Source: Acidobacteriota bacterium
GTDB lineage: Bacteria; Acidobacteriota; Vicinamibacteria; Vicinamibacterales; UBA8438
Direction of reading: 5' to 3'
Assembly (NCBI GenBank): GCA_012963185.1
Contig: DTWD01000632.1
Coordinates: forward strand, 1 to 12,305
Length of the DNA: 12,305 nucleotides
Shown piece by piece: positions 1 through 5,669 of the stretch (position 1 is the stretch's first letter; the number at the start of each line of letters is the position of its first letter). A program made the position numbers and the translations under genes. A model generated the notes under the pieces. That model was not told the origin of the DNA and did not search any database. It was given only the letters and a program-made list of their open reading frames with translations.

Positions 1-548
1 CATTTGTGGCGGCGCCGCCACCGCCACCGCCACCGCCACCGCCGCCGCCACCACCAGCGGCAGCCGAAGCACCCCCGCCACCAGTGATTGATGTGAATCC
101 CAATGCGGCGCCGATCGCTGCTCCAGAGGAAATTGTGGAGGAGACGGGCTTTGATTTGGCTGAGGCATCTCGAGGAGTTGAAGGTGGCCTTGCGGGTGGA
201 GTAGTGAGTGGCATCGTTGGCGGTTTGCCGTCTGCGCCGCCTCCGCCTCCGCCTCCGCCGGAGCCGATCAGAGTTGGTGGCAATATTGCTCCGCCGACCA
301 AGGTCCGGGATGTATCTCCGAACTATCCGCCTGTCGCACAGGCTGCTCGAGTGCAAGGCGTCGTGATTCTGGAAGCCATCATCGGTCCGTCCGGATCTGT
401 TACCGAGGTGAAAGTACTACGCTCGGTTCCGCTACTTGACGACGCCGCGATCGCGGCTGTTGAGCAGTGGCAGTACACGCCGACGCTGCTCAATGGTGTT
501 CCAGTACCAATTATTATGACGGTGACGGTGAACTTCACGCTGCAGTAG
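1..548 (+). CDS. TonB-like energy transducer, C-terminal part (5' end outside window)
   Basis: TonB proteins carry proton-motive energy from the ExbB/ExbD motor in the inner membrane to outer-membrane transporters. The frame is open to the left edge. A GTG at 6 could start it, but the N-terminal membrane anchor expected of TonB is missing, so I treat the gene as 5'-truncated. Counting from that GTG: a run of 14 prolines (residues 4-17), a short PPPP block, a glycine-rich hinge (about 60-73), a second run of eight prolines (78-85), then a TonB C-terminal domain (about 88-180) with YPPVAQAARVQG, a GPSGSV turn, VLRSVPLLDDAAI and the EQWQYTP signature (W155). The protein ends in a beta-strand, TVTVNFTLQ. 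It lies 61 bases upstream of exbB in the same direction, consistent with one operon. The Gly/Pro-rich linker with this TonB domain is a pattern I associate with Acidobacteriota. The family call is firm; the transported substrate is unknown. Confidence 0.9.
   Translation, partial: FVAAPPPPPPPPPPPPPPAAAEAPPPPVIDVNPNAAPIAAPEEIVEETGFDLAEASRGVEGGLAGGVVSGIVGGLPSAPPPPPPPPEPIRVGGNIAPPTKVRDVSPNYPPVAQAARVQGVVILEAIIGPSGSVTEVKVLRSVPLLDDAAIAAVEQWQYTPTLLNGVPVPIIMTVTVNFTLQ
15..56 (+). repeat. CCG/CCA codon repeat encoding a polyproline run
   Basis: Fourteen consecutive proline codons, mostly alternating CCG and CCA, form a near-perfect short tandem repeat inside the TonB-like gene. The run lies in the periplasm-spanning linker, where length change in multiples of three would be tolerated. 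A similar shorter CCTCCG repeat follows at about 238-261. Confidence 0.75.
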
Positions 549-609
549 TTTTTTGAGTTTAAGGATTTAGACAGAGACCGCTAGGGTTCTTGTCGTTTTA
601 GGAGGAGCA

Positions 610-1278
610 ATGGATTTTCTAGAGTTATGGGAACAGATGGGTGTGACCGTCAAGCTTCTAATGGGACTCTTGGCATTGATGTCGATGGCGTCGGTTGGTG
701 TGTACTTTGAACGTTTGTTTACGTTCACACAAGCGACCACGCAATCAAAGGCTTTCGCGCCAGCGGTTGCAAAACATCTGAAAGACGGGAAGTTAAAGGA
801 AGCGATTCAGATGGCCGGGACCAAAAACTACCGCTACAGTCATCTTGGTAAAGTGGTTGCTGCTGGTATACAGGAGTATCAGTTCCAGCAGGATTCTGGC
901 GTTGCAATGTCAAAAGACGACGTGGTGGACAGTGTGCGTCGTTCCATCCAGCGGGCGACAGCTTTGACGGCAACGGATCTGAAAAAAGGGATGGGCATCC
1001 TGGCGACTATCGGGTCCACCGCGGTGTTTGTTGGTCTGCTTGCGACGACCTTGGGTGTTATTAATGCGTTCCAGGGGATTGCGGCTACCGGTTCTGGTGG
1101 TCTTGGTGCCGTTTCTGGTGGTATTTCTGAGGCCCTCGTTGGTACCGCCATTGGTTTGTTTGTGGCGATTCCGGCTGTGTGGTTCTTTAACCACCTGACA
1201 GGCCGTCTCGAGTATTACAACGTAGAGATGGACAATTCGTCGTCAGAGTTGGTGGACTACTTCATCAAGAAGTCGTAG
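610..1278 (+). CDS. exbB: ExbB/TolQ/MotA-family proton channel subunit
   Basis: This is the inner-membrane proton channel subunit of the TonB-ExbB-ExbD complex; five copies usually surround an ExbD dimer. The 222-residue product has the family's three membrane segments at about 13-33, 128-152 and 172-194. The two signature stretches are visible: GLLATTLGVINAF (142-154), matching the ExbB channel helix, and GISEALVGTAIGLFVAIPAV (171-190). Between TM1 and TM2 lies the expected cytoplasmic domain. An AGGAGG ribosome binding site at 600-605 fixes the ATG at 610. The gene is preceded by the TonB-like gene and followed by two exbD genes, which favours ExbB over TolQ or MotA. Length is near that of TolQ and E. 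coli ExbB. Confidence 0.93.
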   Translation: MDFLELWEQMGVTVKLLMGLLALMSMASVGVYFERLFTFTQATTQSKAFAPAVAKHLKDGKLKEAIQMAGTKNYRYSHLGKVVAAGIQEYQFQQDSGVAMSKDDVVDSVRRSIQRATALTATDLKKGMGILATIGSTAVFVGLLATTLGVINAFQGIAATGSGGLGAVSGGISEALVGTAIGLFVAIPAVWFFNHLTGRLEYYNVEMDNSSSELVDYFIKKS

Positions 1279-1288
1279 TTCGGTTGTT

Positions 1289-1330
1289 ACTACCCACCAG
1301 GGTGGCTTCTTAGCCGCCCGGTTGGGTGGT
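1289..1330 (+). promoter_or_regulatory. Long hairpin between exbB and exbD1, abutting the exbD1 ribosome binding site
   Basis: Arms at 1289-1306 and 1313-1330 are complementary over 18 positions, with 14 Watson-Crick pairs, two G-U wobbles and two mismatches, around a six-base loop (1307-1312). The stem ends one base before the AGGAG of exbD1 (1332-1336). No T-run follows, so it is not an ordinary intrinsic terminator. A role in mRNA stability, processing or tuning of ExbD translation is inference. Confidence 0.6.
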
Positions 1331-1344
1331 TAGGAGAGTGCACC

Positions 1345-1788
1345 ATGGGAATGGATGTTGGTAAAAAAACTGGTGGATTGAATTCCGAAATCAACATCAC
1401 GCCACTGGCGGATGTGATGTTGGTTCTGCTGATTATCGTCATGCTGATTGCGCCACTGTTGAACGCTGGCGTCACATTGTCGTTGCCTGAGGCGGCGAAT
1501 ACGTCTGACAAACCAGACAATGACAGTAATCTCATCATTGCGGTTACGGCTGACGGGCGCTACTTCGTTGACAACGTCGAAACGCTCGAGAATTCGTTAC
1601 TTGAGACCATTCGAGTGGCGTTGGACCTTAGGCTCGAGGAGATCGTCATGATCAAGGGCGATGTGAATGCGCAGTATGGGGCGGTCATGTCTTTGATGGA
1701 CCAGTTACAGCGTGGTGGTATTGAGAATGTCGCACTCATTACCGAGCGTGATATTGGTGGTGGCTTTGGTGGCGGAGGCGGCGAGTAG
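1345..1788 (+). CDS. exbD: ExbD/TolR-family biopolymer transport protein (first copy)
   Basis: ExbD is the plug-like partner that sits inside the ExbB pentamer and couples proton flow to TonB. The 147-residue protein has a short cytoplasmic N-terminus, then the signature NITPLADVMLVLLIIVML (17-34) with the key membrane aspartate D23 at the start of the single TM helix (about 22-40). A periplasmic TolR-like domain follows (about 55-137, ending ENVALITE), then a glycine-rich tail, GGGFGGGGGE. AGGAG at 1332-1336 gives a good ribosome binding site eight bases before the ATG. It is followed after three bases by a second exbD, so the two are probably translationally coupled. Confidence 0.93.
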   Translation: MGMDVGKKTGGLNSEINITPLADVMLVLLIIVMLIAPLLNAGVTLSLPEAANTSDKPDNDSNLIIAVTADGRYFVDNVETLENSLLETIRVALDLRLEEIVMIKGDVNAQYGAVMSLMDQLQRGGIENVALITERDIGGGFGGGGGE

Positions 1789-1791
1789 GTC

Positions 1792-2253
1792 ATGGCAAAA
1801 AGAAGGCAAGAGGATGAGTTCTCAGATCAAGAGGTTCACTCAAATACTGACATTAACATCACGCCATTTATTGACGTGTTGTTGGTGTTGATTGTTATTT
1901 TCCTTGCTGCTTTGCCGCTGGGCCAGCGCGGCCTTGATATCAACTTGCCGCTGGAGACTCAGGGGTCTGAGCAGGCAGCGACTGACAGTAGTCAGATTGT
2001 TCTTGAGTTCTCAGCTGATAGGCGGATCACTGTGAATCAGCAGCCGATGAACATGGCGACGTTAGAAGGTGAGTTGCGTCAGATCTTTGCGACTCGACGC
2101 GAGAAGACCATGTTTATTGCTGGTGCAGGGACGATAACCTATGGCGAAATCATTGACGTGATTGATGCGGCAAGAGGTGCGGGTGTTGAAAAAGTCGGCA
2201 TCGTCACCGAAGGGATGCGCCGTGCGGCTGGTGCGGCGCCAGTCGGTGACTAG
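1792..2253 (+). CDS. exbD: ExbD/TolR-family biopolymer transport protein (second copy)
   Basis: This is a second, divergent ExbD of 153 residues. A charged cytoplasmic start (MAKRRQEDEF) leads to NTDINITPFIDVLLVLIVIFLA, with the conserved membrane aspartate at D28 and one TM helix (about 27-44). A periplasmic domain follows, ending near GVEKVGIVTE, then a short Ala/Gly tail. The ATG lies three bases after the stop of the first exbD. The GGAGG at 1774-1778 is rather far away, so translation probably depends on coupling. The two ExbDs share the TM motif but clearly differ elsewhere, so this is an old duplication; a mixed ExbD dimer is possible but inferred. An intrinsic terminator follows 45 bases downstream. 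Confidence 0.93.
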   Translation: MAKRRQEDEFSDQEVHSNTDINITPFIDVLLVLIVIFLAALPLGQRGLDINLPLETQGSEQAATDSSQIVLEFSADRRITVNQQPMNMATLEGELRQIFATRREKTMFIAGAGTITYGEIIDVIDAARGAGVEKVGIVTEGMRRAAGAAPVGD

Positions 2254-2297
2254 CTAGACAATTTCTCCGAAAGAAAGCTCAACAAGAACCAAATTTG

Positions 2298-2335
2298 AGG
2301 CTGGAGTCCATACTGGATTCCAGCCTTTTTCTTTG
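2298..2335 (+). terminator. Intrinsic terminator of the tonB-exbB-exbD-exbD operon
   Basis: A 12-base stem (2298-2309 with 2315-2326, one G-U pair) and a five-base loop are followed by TTTT, C and TTT. This is a textbook Rho-independent terminator, 45 bases after the second exbD. Confidence 0.88.
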
Positions 2336-2395
2336 TTGTCGTACGGGCCTAACTTAAGCTCACAGTCAGCGTATCACCACGATTACCGCTAGTCT

Positions 2396-2423
2396 GAACA
2401 GAGGTGTTCCCGTTGAACTGTTC
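2396..2423. promoter_or_regulatory. Pair of GAAC/GTTC palindromes upstream of the hydrolase
   Basis: Two adjacent short palindromes share half-sites: GAACA-gagg-TGTTC at 2396-2409 and GAAC-t-GTTC at 2415-2423. They lie about 110 bases upstream of the hydrolase start in the intergenic region. They could form an operator, but no regulator or promoter is identifiable, so the call is tentative. Confidence 0.25.
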
Positions 2424-2531
2424 ACTGATTACACCGCGTCGCGTGGTTTTCGTGCGCCTCTCTCTTCAGCGTTCTAGTCGCGCTTTGCGGTGTCGCGTAT
2501 GGGGTGGGTGGCATATGGTTGGAAGGCATCG

Positions 2532-3428
2532 ATGATCAGCGAGACGAACTCTCGAGATACATACGACTGGGATGCACTCGTCGCACAGTCACAGCGACCG
2601 TCCTCGGAACAACGATTCCACGCGAGAGATGGCGCGACACTCGTTTACCGTTCGTATGGCGAACAGGCGTCTATCGAATTGATCTTGCTGCACGGGTCGG
2701 GCTACCACAGTGCCTACCTCAGTCGCTTAGCCACGGAAATAGCCATTTCTGGTATCGCTCGGGTTTGGACGCCGGATATTCGTGGGCACGGATCTCGACC
2801 ACAACGACGGGGGGACATTGACTACATCGACCAGTTGGAAGATGACCTTTCGGATTTCATCGGATTGATTCGTTCAATGAATCCAAATGCAGCGGTCATT
2901 CTTGGTGGACATTCATCTGGCGGGGGATTAGCGATTCGTTTCGCCGGAGGTTCGTACAAAGGCACCGCCGATGGGCACCTGCTTCTTGCCCCGTATCTTG
3001 GATATACCGCGCCTACGATCCGACCACAACTGAGTGGTTGGGCAACCCCGAAACGCAGTCGCATTGTCGCATTGAATTTCCTGAATGCTCTGGGGATTCT
3101 GAGTCTTAATAGCATAAGAACCTTAGAGTTCAATCTGCCACCTAGGTATCGAACTGGAGATGAGACTCTCGCGTACAGTTATCGCTTAATGACGGGGTTT
3201 AACCCGCGTAATCACGCAGCGGACCTACAGGCGCTAGAGAAACCGATTCTTGTGCTGGTCGGAATGGATGACGAGACGTTCTACGCTGAAGAATTTCGAA
3301 ATGTATTTAAAGCGTTTAGCCCACAAGCCCAGGTTGAATCGATTCCCGACCTCACCCACTTCGGACTGGTGCTTGGCGAAGTGGTGCCACGGCTTGTTGT
3401 TCAATGGCTCAAACGTTCGCTACTCTGA
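2532..3428 (+). CDS. Alpha/beta hydrolase (lysophospholipase/esterase-like)
   Basis: This is a single-domain serine hydrolase of the alpha/beta fold; the substrate is unknown. From the ATG at 2532 (298 residues) one sees the oxyanion-hole motif LLHGSGYHS (H54-G55), the DIRGHG loop (about 82-87), the nucleophile elbow GGHSSGG with Ser128 in G-x-S-x-G, the acid region VGMDDE (D246 or D247) and the catalytic His276 in LTHFG. The strand pattern KPILVLVGMD before the acid residue is typical. The ATG at 2532 has GGAAGG at 2521-2526 as ribosome binding site; GTG 2490 and ATG 2499 lie in the same frame but lack one. There is no signal peptide, so it is probably cytoplasmic. Organisation around a cap region (about 150-230) suggests a lipase/esterase of the monoglyceride-lipase type, but this is inference. 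Confidence 0.85.
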   Translation: MISETNSRDTYDWDALVAQSQRPSSEQRFHARDGATLVYRSYGEQASIELILLHGSGYHSAYLSRLATEIAISGIARVWTPDIRGHGSRPQRRGDIDYIDQLEDDLSDFIGLIRSMNPNAAVILGGHSSGGGLAIRFAGGSYKGTADGHLLLAPYLGYTAPTIRPQLSGWATPKRSRIVALNFLNALGILSLNSIRTLEFNLPPRYRTGDETLAYSYRLMTGFNPRNHAADLQALEKPILVLVGMDDETFYAEEFRNVFKAFSPQAQVESIPDLTHFGLVLGEVVPRLVVQWLKRSLL

Positions 3429-3765
3429 TAGTTGGTTATATAAGAAAGGTCTTAACATCTCTGATCACATCAGCCTCATTGAACAGTTCGCCAAATTTGG
3501 CAAGCTCTGACTCGTGTAGCCCCTTGGTGGGCCTAGGGGACGACCTTCACTTGTTCCTTGAGTTTGTTGGAATCCTTGATCGTTAGTCTAAACCCAGTAC
3601 GGGTCACTCTCGCCCGCTGCTGTTGCGCCAACAACAGGTTGCAGGTCGAAAGTGGAGAAGAATTCTTGGTCACGCGTACACCTCGGATCCGGGATTTCAA
3701 GTAAGGCTGACAATCCGAGAGCGGTTACAATGTAACAACCCTGTCCAATCGATCTGGGAGGCCTC
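3429..3765. other. Gene-poor stretch between hydrolase and PspC remnant
   Basis: No intact gene is visible. The - strand carries protein-like segments in two frames (see the broken reading frame at 3436-3607). A GC-rich imperfect hairpin at 3519-3538 has no T-run. The right end holds the ribosome binding site GGGAGG (3756-3761) of the zinc-ribbon frame. Confidence 0.5.
3436..3607 (-). pseudogene. Possible frame-broken small reading frame, unknown function
   Basis: Read on the - strand, one frame (from a possible GTG at 3607) gives VTRTGFRLTIKDSNKLKEQV and KVVP, then a stop at 3533-3535. In a neighbouring frame the segment KGLHESELAKFGELFNEADV and IRDVKTFLI continues to a stop at 3436-3438. 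Removing one base near 3535 would join them into one smooth hydrophilic, charged polypeptide. Neither part resembles a family I can name. The match in composition across the break suggests a decayed gene or a one-base sequence error; chance is not excluded. Confidence 0.25.
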
Positions 3766-4031
3766 ATGCTCTGCACGCGGTGCCAGTGTGATTTGCCCGC
3801 CGAGTCGAATTTCTGTCTGAAATGCGGCTTCGACCAACGCTCGCCTGCCGGAGCAGAACAAACACGATGTCCCCTCCGACGGTTGTTCGCTTACTGTGGG
3901 TGGTGCTTTTCCTTGTGCCGGGATTGATTGCCGGTGGTGTGGTTGCCTATGTGATCGCTTGGATGATCATGCCTAGACCGCGAGTATCCAGTCGCGGGGT
4001 TACGCAATCACATCAAGCTTCGGGTGTCTGA
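3766..4031 (+). pseudogene. Broken zinc-ribbon/PspC-domain protein gene
   Basis: The ATG at 3766, four bases after a strong GGGAGG, opens with a zinc ribbon: MLCTRCQCDLPAESNFCLKCG, cysteines C3, C6, C17 and C20. That frame stops at 3925-3927. In another frame, ending at 4031, comes SPPTVVRLLWVVLFLVPG then LIAGGVVAYVIAWMIMPRP, which is the second half of a PspC domain: a TM helix and the IAWMIMP ending. Proteins joining an N-terminal zinc ribbon to PspC are common in this kind of bacterium. Two things are wrong here: the parts lie in different frames, and the expected middle (RKIAGVCGGLAEYF-type motif) is absent from all three frames. The residues RSRTNT just before SPPT may be the left edge of that motif. 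A deletion of some 45-50 bases plus a frameshift is the simplest reading; an assembly error is the alternative. PspC proteins are membrane-stress regulators. Confidence 0.65.
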
Positions 4032-4055
4032 GTTCCGGCCACTCTGAAATGCGAC

Positions 4056-4103
4056 GAAACCCTAGCCTTACGCCATGTATTCTCCTGAGCTACGAAGGGT
4101 TTC
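4056..4103. repeat. Inverted repeat downstream of the PspC remnant
   Basis: GAAACCCT at 4056-4063 is exactly complementary to AGGGTTTC at 4096-4103, with a 32-base spacer. No function is apparent. Confidence 0.3.
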
Positions 4104-4190
4104 CATTTCTTTGAGCGATCCTAAGAGTCGGTTCCGAGTTGTAACGGGAGTGAGAGAGGCTCCAGTAGGCACAACTTCTTGGGCGAAAAA

Positions 4191-4223
4191 GAAAAGGCCG
4201 GACTGTAGGCGTCCGGCCTTTTT
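4191..4223. terminator. Bidirectional intrinsic terminator between convergent genes
   Basis: A perfect eight-pair GC-rich stem (GGCCGGAC at 4196-4203 with GTCCGGCC at 4211-4218) and a seven-base loop have TTTTT on the + side (4219-4223) and AAAA, read as T on the other strand, on the left (4192-4195, preceded by a further A-rich run). It can end both the - strand lipoprotein gene, 30 bases away, and transcripts from the PspC region. Confidence 0.88.
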
Positions 4224-4252
4224 CCAACAAATCCAGTAAAGAGACGTTAGTG

Positions 4253-5275
4253 TTAGTTGCCTTCAGCTGCGGTGGCGGCGGCAAGTGCGGCACCACGAGC
4301 TTCGGCCTCAATGTCCCGAGCGGTGTTCTGCAGTTCTTCCGCTTGTGCGATGAGTCCTTCCTGCTCACTGATGCATTCGGTATCATCAGTATCCTCACAA
4401 ACAAGCATCCCAGCTTGCATTCTAAGCAGGATGTTTTTGTAGACCAGTGCATCAACATAACGGTCGTTCAGGCCAATGGCTACGTCTGCAGCGTCAAGGC
4501 CAGCCACAACGTATTCGGCCTTTTGCTCCTGCGTGATGCGGAAGTTACGAAACGCCTCTTCCCAGTAGAACGTTGAGATGGTGTAATAGGCTGCAGGATT
4601 GTCCGGTTCGACGCGTGCCCGTGCTTGAAGTTGTCCAATCGCAGAGTCAAAATCACCAATACGATCGTAAAAACCAGCAAGCTGCAGATAGCCATTCGGA
4701 TCAGCCTCGTTTAGCTGGACCGCAGCCTGGAAAATCATTTCCGCGTCTGTCGCGAGTCCTGATTCTTCGTAGAGTTGGGCCAATACAAAATAATTGTCAG
4801 GATTATCTGGCTCCAGTGTGAGCATTTGTTGGAGCATTTGTGACCGTCGCGATGGATCGTTAAGTTTATCGGGTCCGTAAACCGAGACGAGATACTGCAT
4901 TGAGAGCTTTTGGAATTCAGCGTTCGGGATGTTATCAGCAGCCAGCTGGTAGTATTCCTCGGCGCTCTCTAAGAATGAATCATTCTCGCGCTCACCTCGG
5001 AATGCCGGCTTAAAGAGACTGTCGTAACTATTGGCCACGTAAAAGTAGGCGATGGACATCCCTTGGCCTAATTCACCTTCTGGGTCCGCACGAACGGCGT
5101 CCAGAACTATTTGATATTCCTCGATCGCGGCTTCGTAATCCCCACGTCCATAGAGGAAGTTCGCATCTTTAAACGTGCGCATGGCACTGAGTTGGTCGAA
5201 AAATGCGCATGATACGAGCGGCATCGTAATGGCCACAATGAGCGCATATCTGGCTAGTGTGCGTACCTTCTGCAT
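4253..5275 (-). CDS. TPR-repeat lipoprotein
   Basis: This is a predicted envelope lipoprotein of 340 residues. The N-terminus has a basic start, a hydrophobic stretch (8-21) and a lipobox LVSC with lipidated Cys23; Ala follows rather than Asp, so outer-membrane sorting is possible. The mature part is alpha-helical with TPR-like units: about 35-68 (ANFLYGRGDYEAAIEEYQIV), 160-190 (NYFVLAQLYEESGLATDAEM), 194-227 (GYLQLAGFYDRIGDFDSAIG) and a further helical pair from 228. An acidic loop between Cys293 and Cys301 may be a disulfide loop. The C-terminus (about 305-335) is Glu/Ala-rich and likely coiled-coil. AGGGG (5281-5285) stands five bases before the ATG. It has its own promoter (5416-5445) and terminator (4191-4223), so it appears monocistronic. 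TPR lipoproteins act as assembly or scaffold proteins; the partner is unknown. Confidence 0.85.
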   Translation of the reverse strand: MQKVRTLARYALIVAITMPLVSCAFFDQLSAMRTFKDANFLYGRGDYEAAIEEYQIVLDAVRADPEGELGQGMSIAYFYVANSYDSLFKPAFRGERENDSFLESAEEYYQLAADNIPNAEFQKLSMQYLVSVYGPDKLNDPSRRSQMLQQMLTLEPDNPDNYFVLAQLYEESGLATDAEMIFQAAVQLNEADPNGYLQLAGFYDRIGDFDSAIGQLQARARVEPDNPAAYYTISTFYWEEAFRNFRITQEQKAEYVVAGLDAADVAIGLNDRYVDALVYKNILLRMQAGMLVCEDTDDTECISEQEGLIAQAEELQNTARDIEAEARGAALAAATAAEGN

Positions 5276-5415
5276 AATGTCCCCTAACTTTTTTCAACGC
5301 CACCAAATCTTCCAAGTGCACAACAACAAGCGATGTGCTCTTGGACGACGCGTGAACTACTTGAGCCTCAATTTCTAAAGCAACCGCGAGAACAGGTCCC
5401 GAATAACGAGGCACC

Positions 5416-5445
5416 AGTATAGTGAAGTAAAAATTAGCAAGTCAA
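5416..5445 (-). promoter_or_regulatory. Sigma70-type promoter of the TPR lipoprotein gene
   Basis: On the - strand, TTGACT (5440-5445) and TATACT (5416-5421) are separated by 18 bases, each one mismatch from the sigma70 consensus. The predicted transcript has a leader of about 130 bases before the ATG at 5275. Confidence 0.65.
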
Positions 5446-5589
5446 GCATAGATATCATCAGCTATCATGCTTTTTATCAATGGTTTACAGGTTTGCCCCT
5501 GTCTGAATGCAGAACGGTAGCGATTGTTTTGAGGCCGAAGCTAATTAATACGCCAGTCTGCTCCGTTTTGACCGGTGTGCGAGGGTTTC

Positions 5590-5616
5590 TTGATACATTT
5601 AGATGAAAAGTAAAAT
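5590..5616 (+). promoter_or_regulatory. Candidate promoter for rel
   Basis: TTGATA (5590-5595) and TAAAAT (5611-5616) are good hexamers, but the spacer is only 15 bases. The expected start would leave a leader of roughly 45 bases before the rel ATG. Confidence 0.3.
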
Positions 5617-5669
5617 GCTCATAACTATTCTGTGTAAATCTCGTATCTACGTCGATACAAACGGTTGCA

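Larger units (their letters stand above)
5276..5669. other. Divergent intergenic region between TPR lipoprotein and rel
   Basis: About 390 bases without a credible gene, AT-richer than its surroundings. It holds the lipoprotein promoter (5416-5445, - strand), a leader of roughly 130 bases for that gene, and a weaker candidate promoter for rel (5590-5616, + strand). Confidence 0.7.

Noticed and set aside
2396..2423. GAAC/GTTC palindromes as a LexA (SOS) box
   Set aside because: The half-site spacing (six bases and one base) does not match the four-base spacing of the Gram-positive SOS box, nor the CTGT-N8-ACAG type.
2490..2531. GTG 2490 or ATG 2499 as start of the hydrolase
   Set aside because: No ribosome binding site in front of them, while ATG 2532 has GGAAGG at proper distance.
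3519..3538. GC-rich hairpin after the hydrolase as a terminator
   Set aside because: It has a central mismatch and is not followed by a T-run.
3588..3776. 62-codon open frame on the - strand
   Set aside because: No family resemblance, and it overlaps the strong start of the zinc-ribbon frame.
4250..4576. Open frame on the + strand opposite the lipoprotein gene
   Set aside because: Shadow of the TPR lipoprotein, which has a lipobox, repeats, promoter and terminator.
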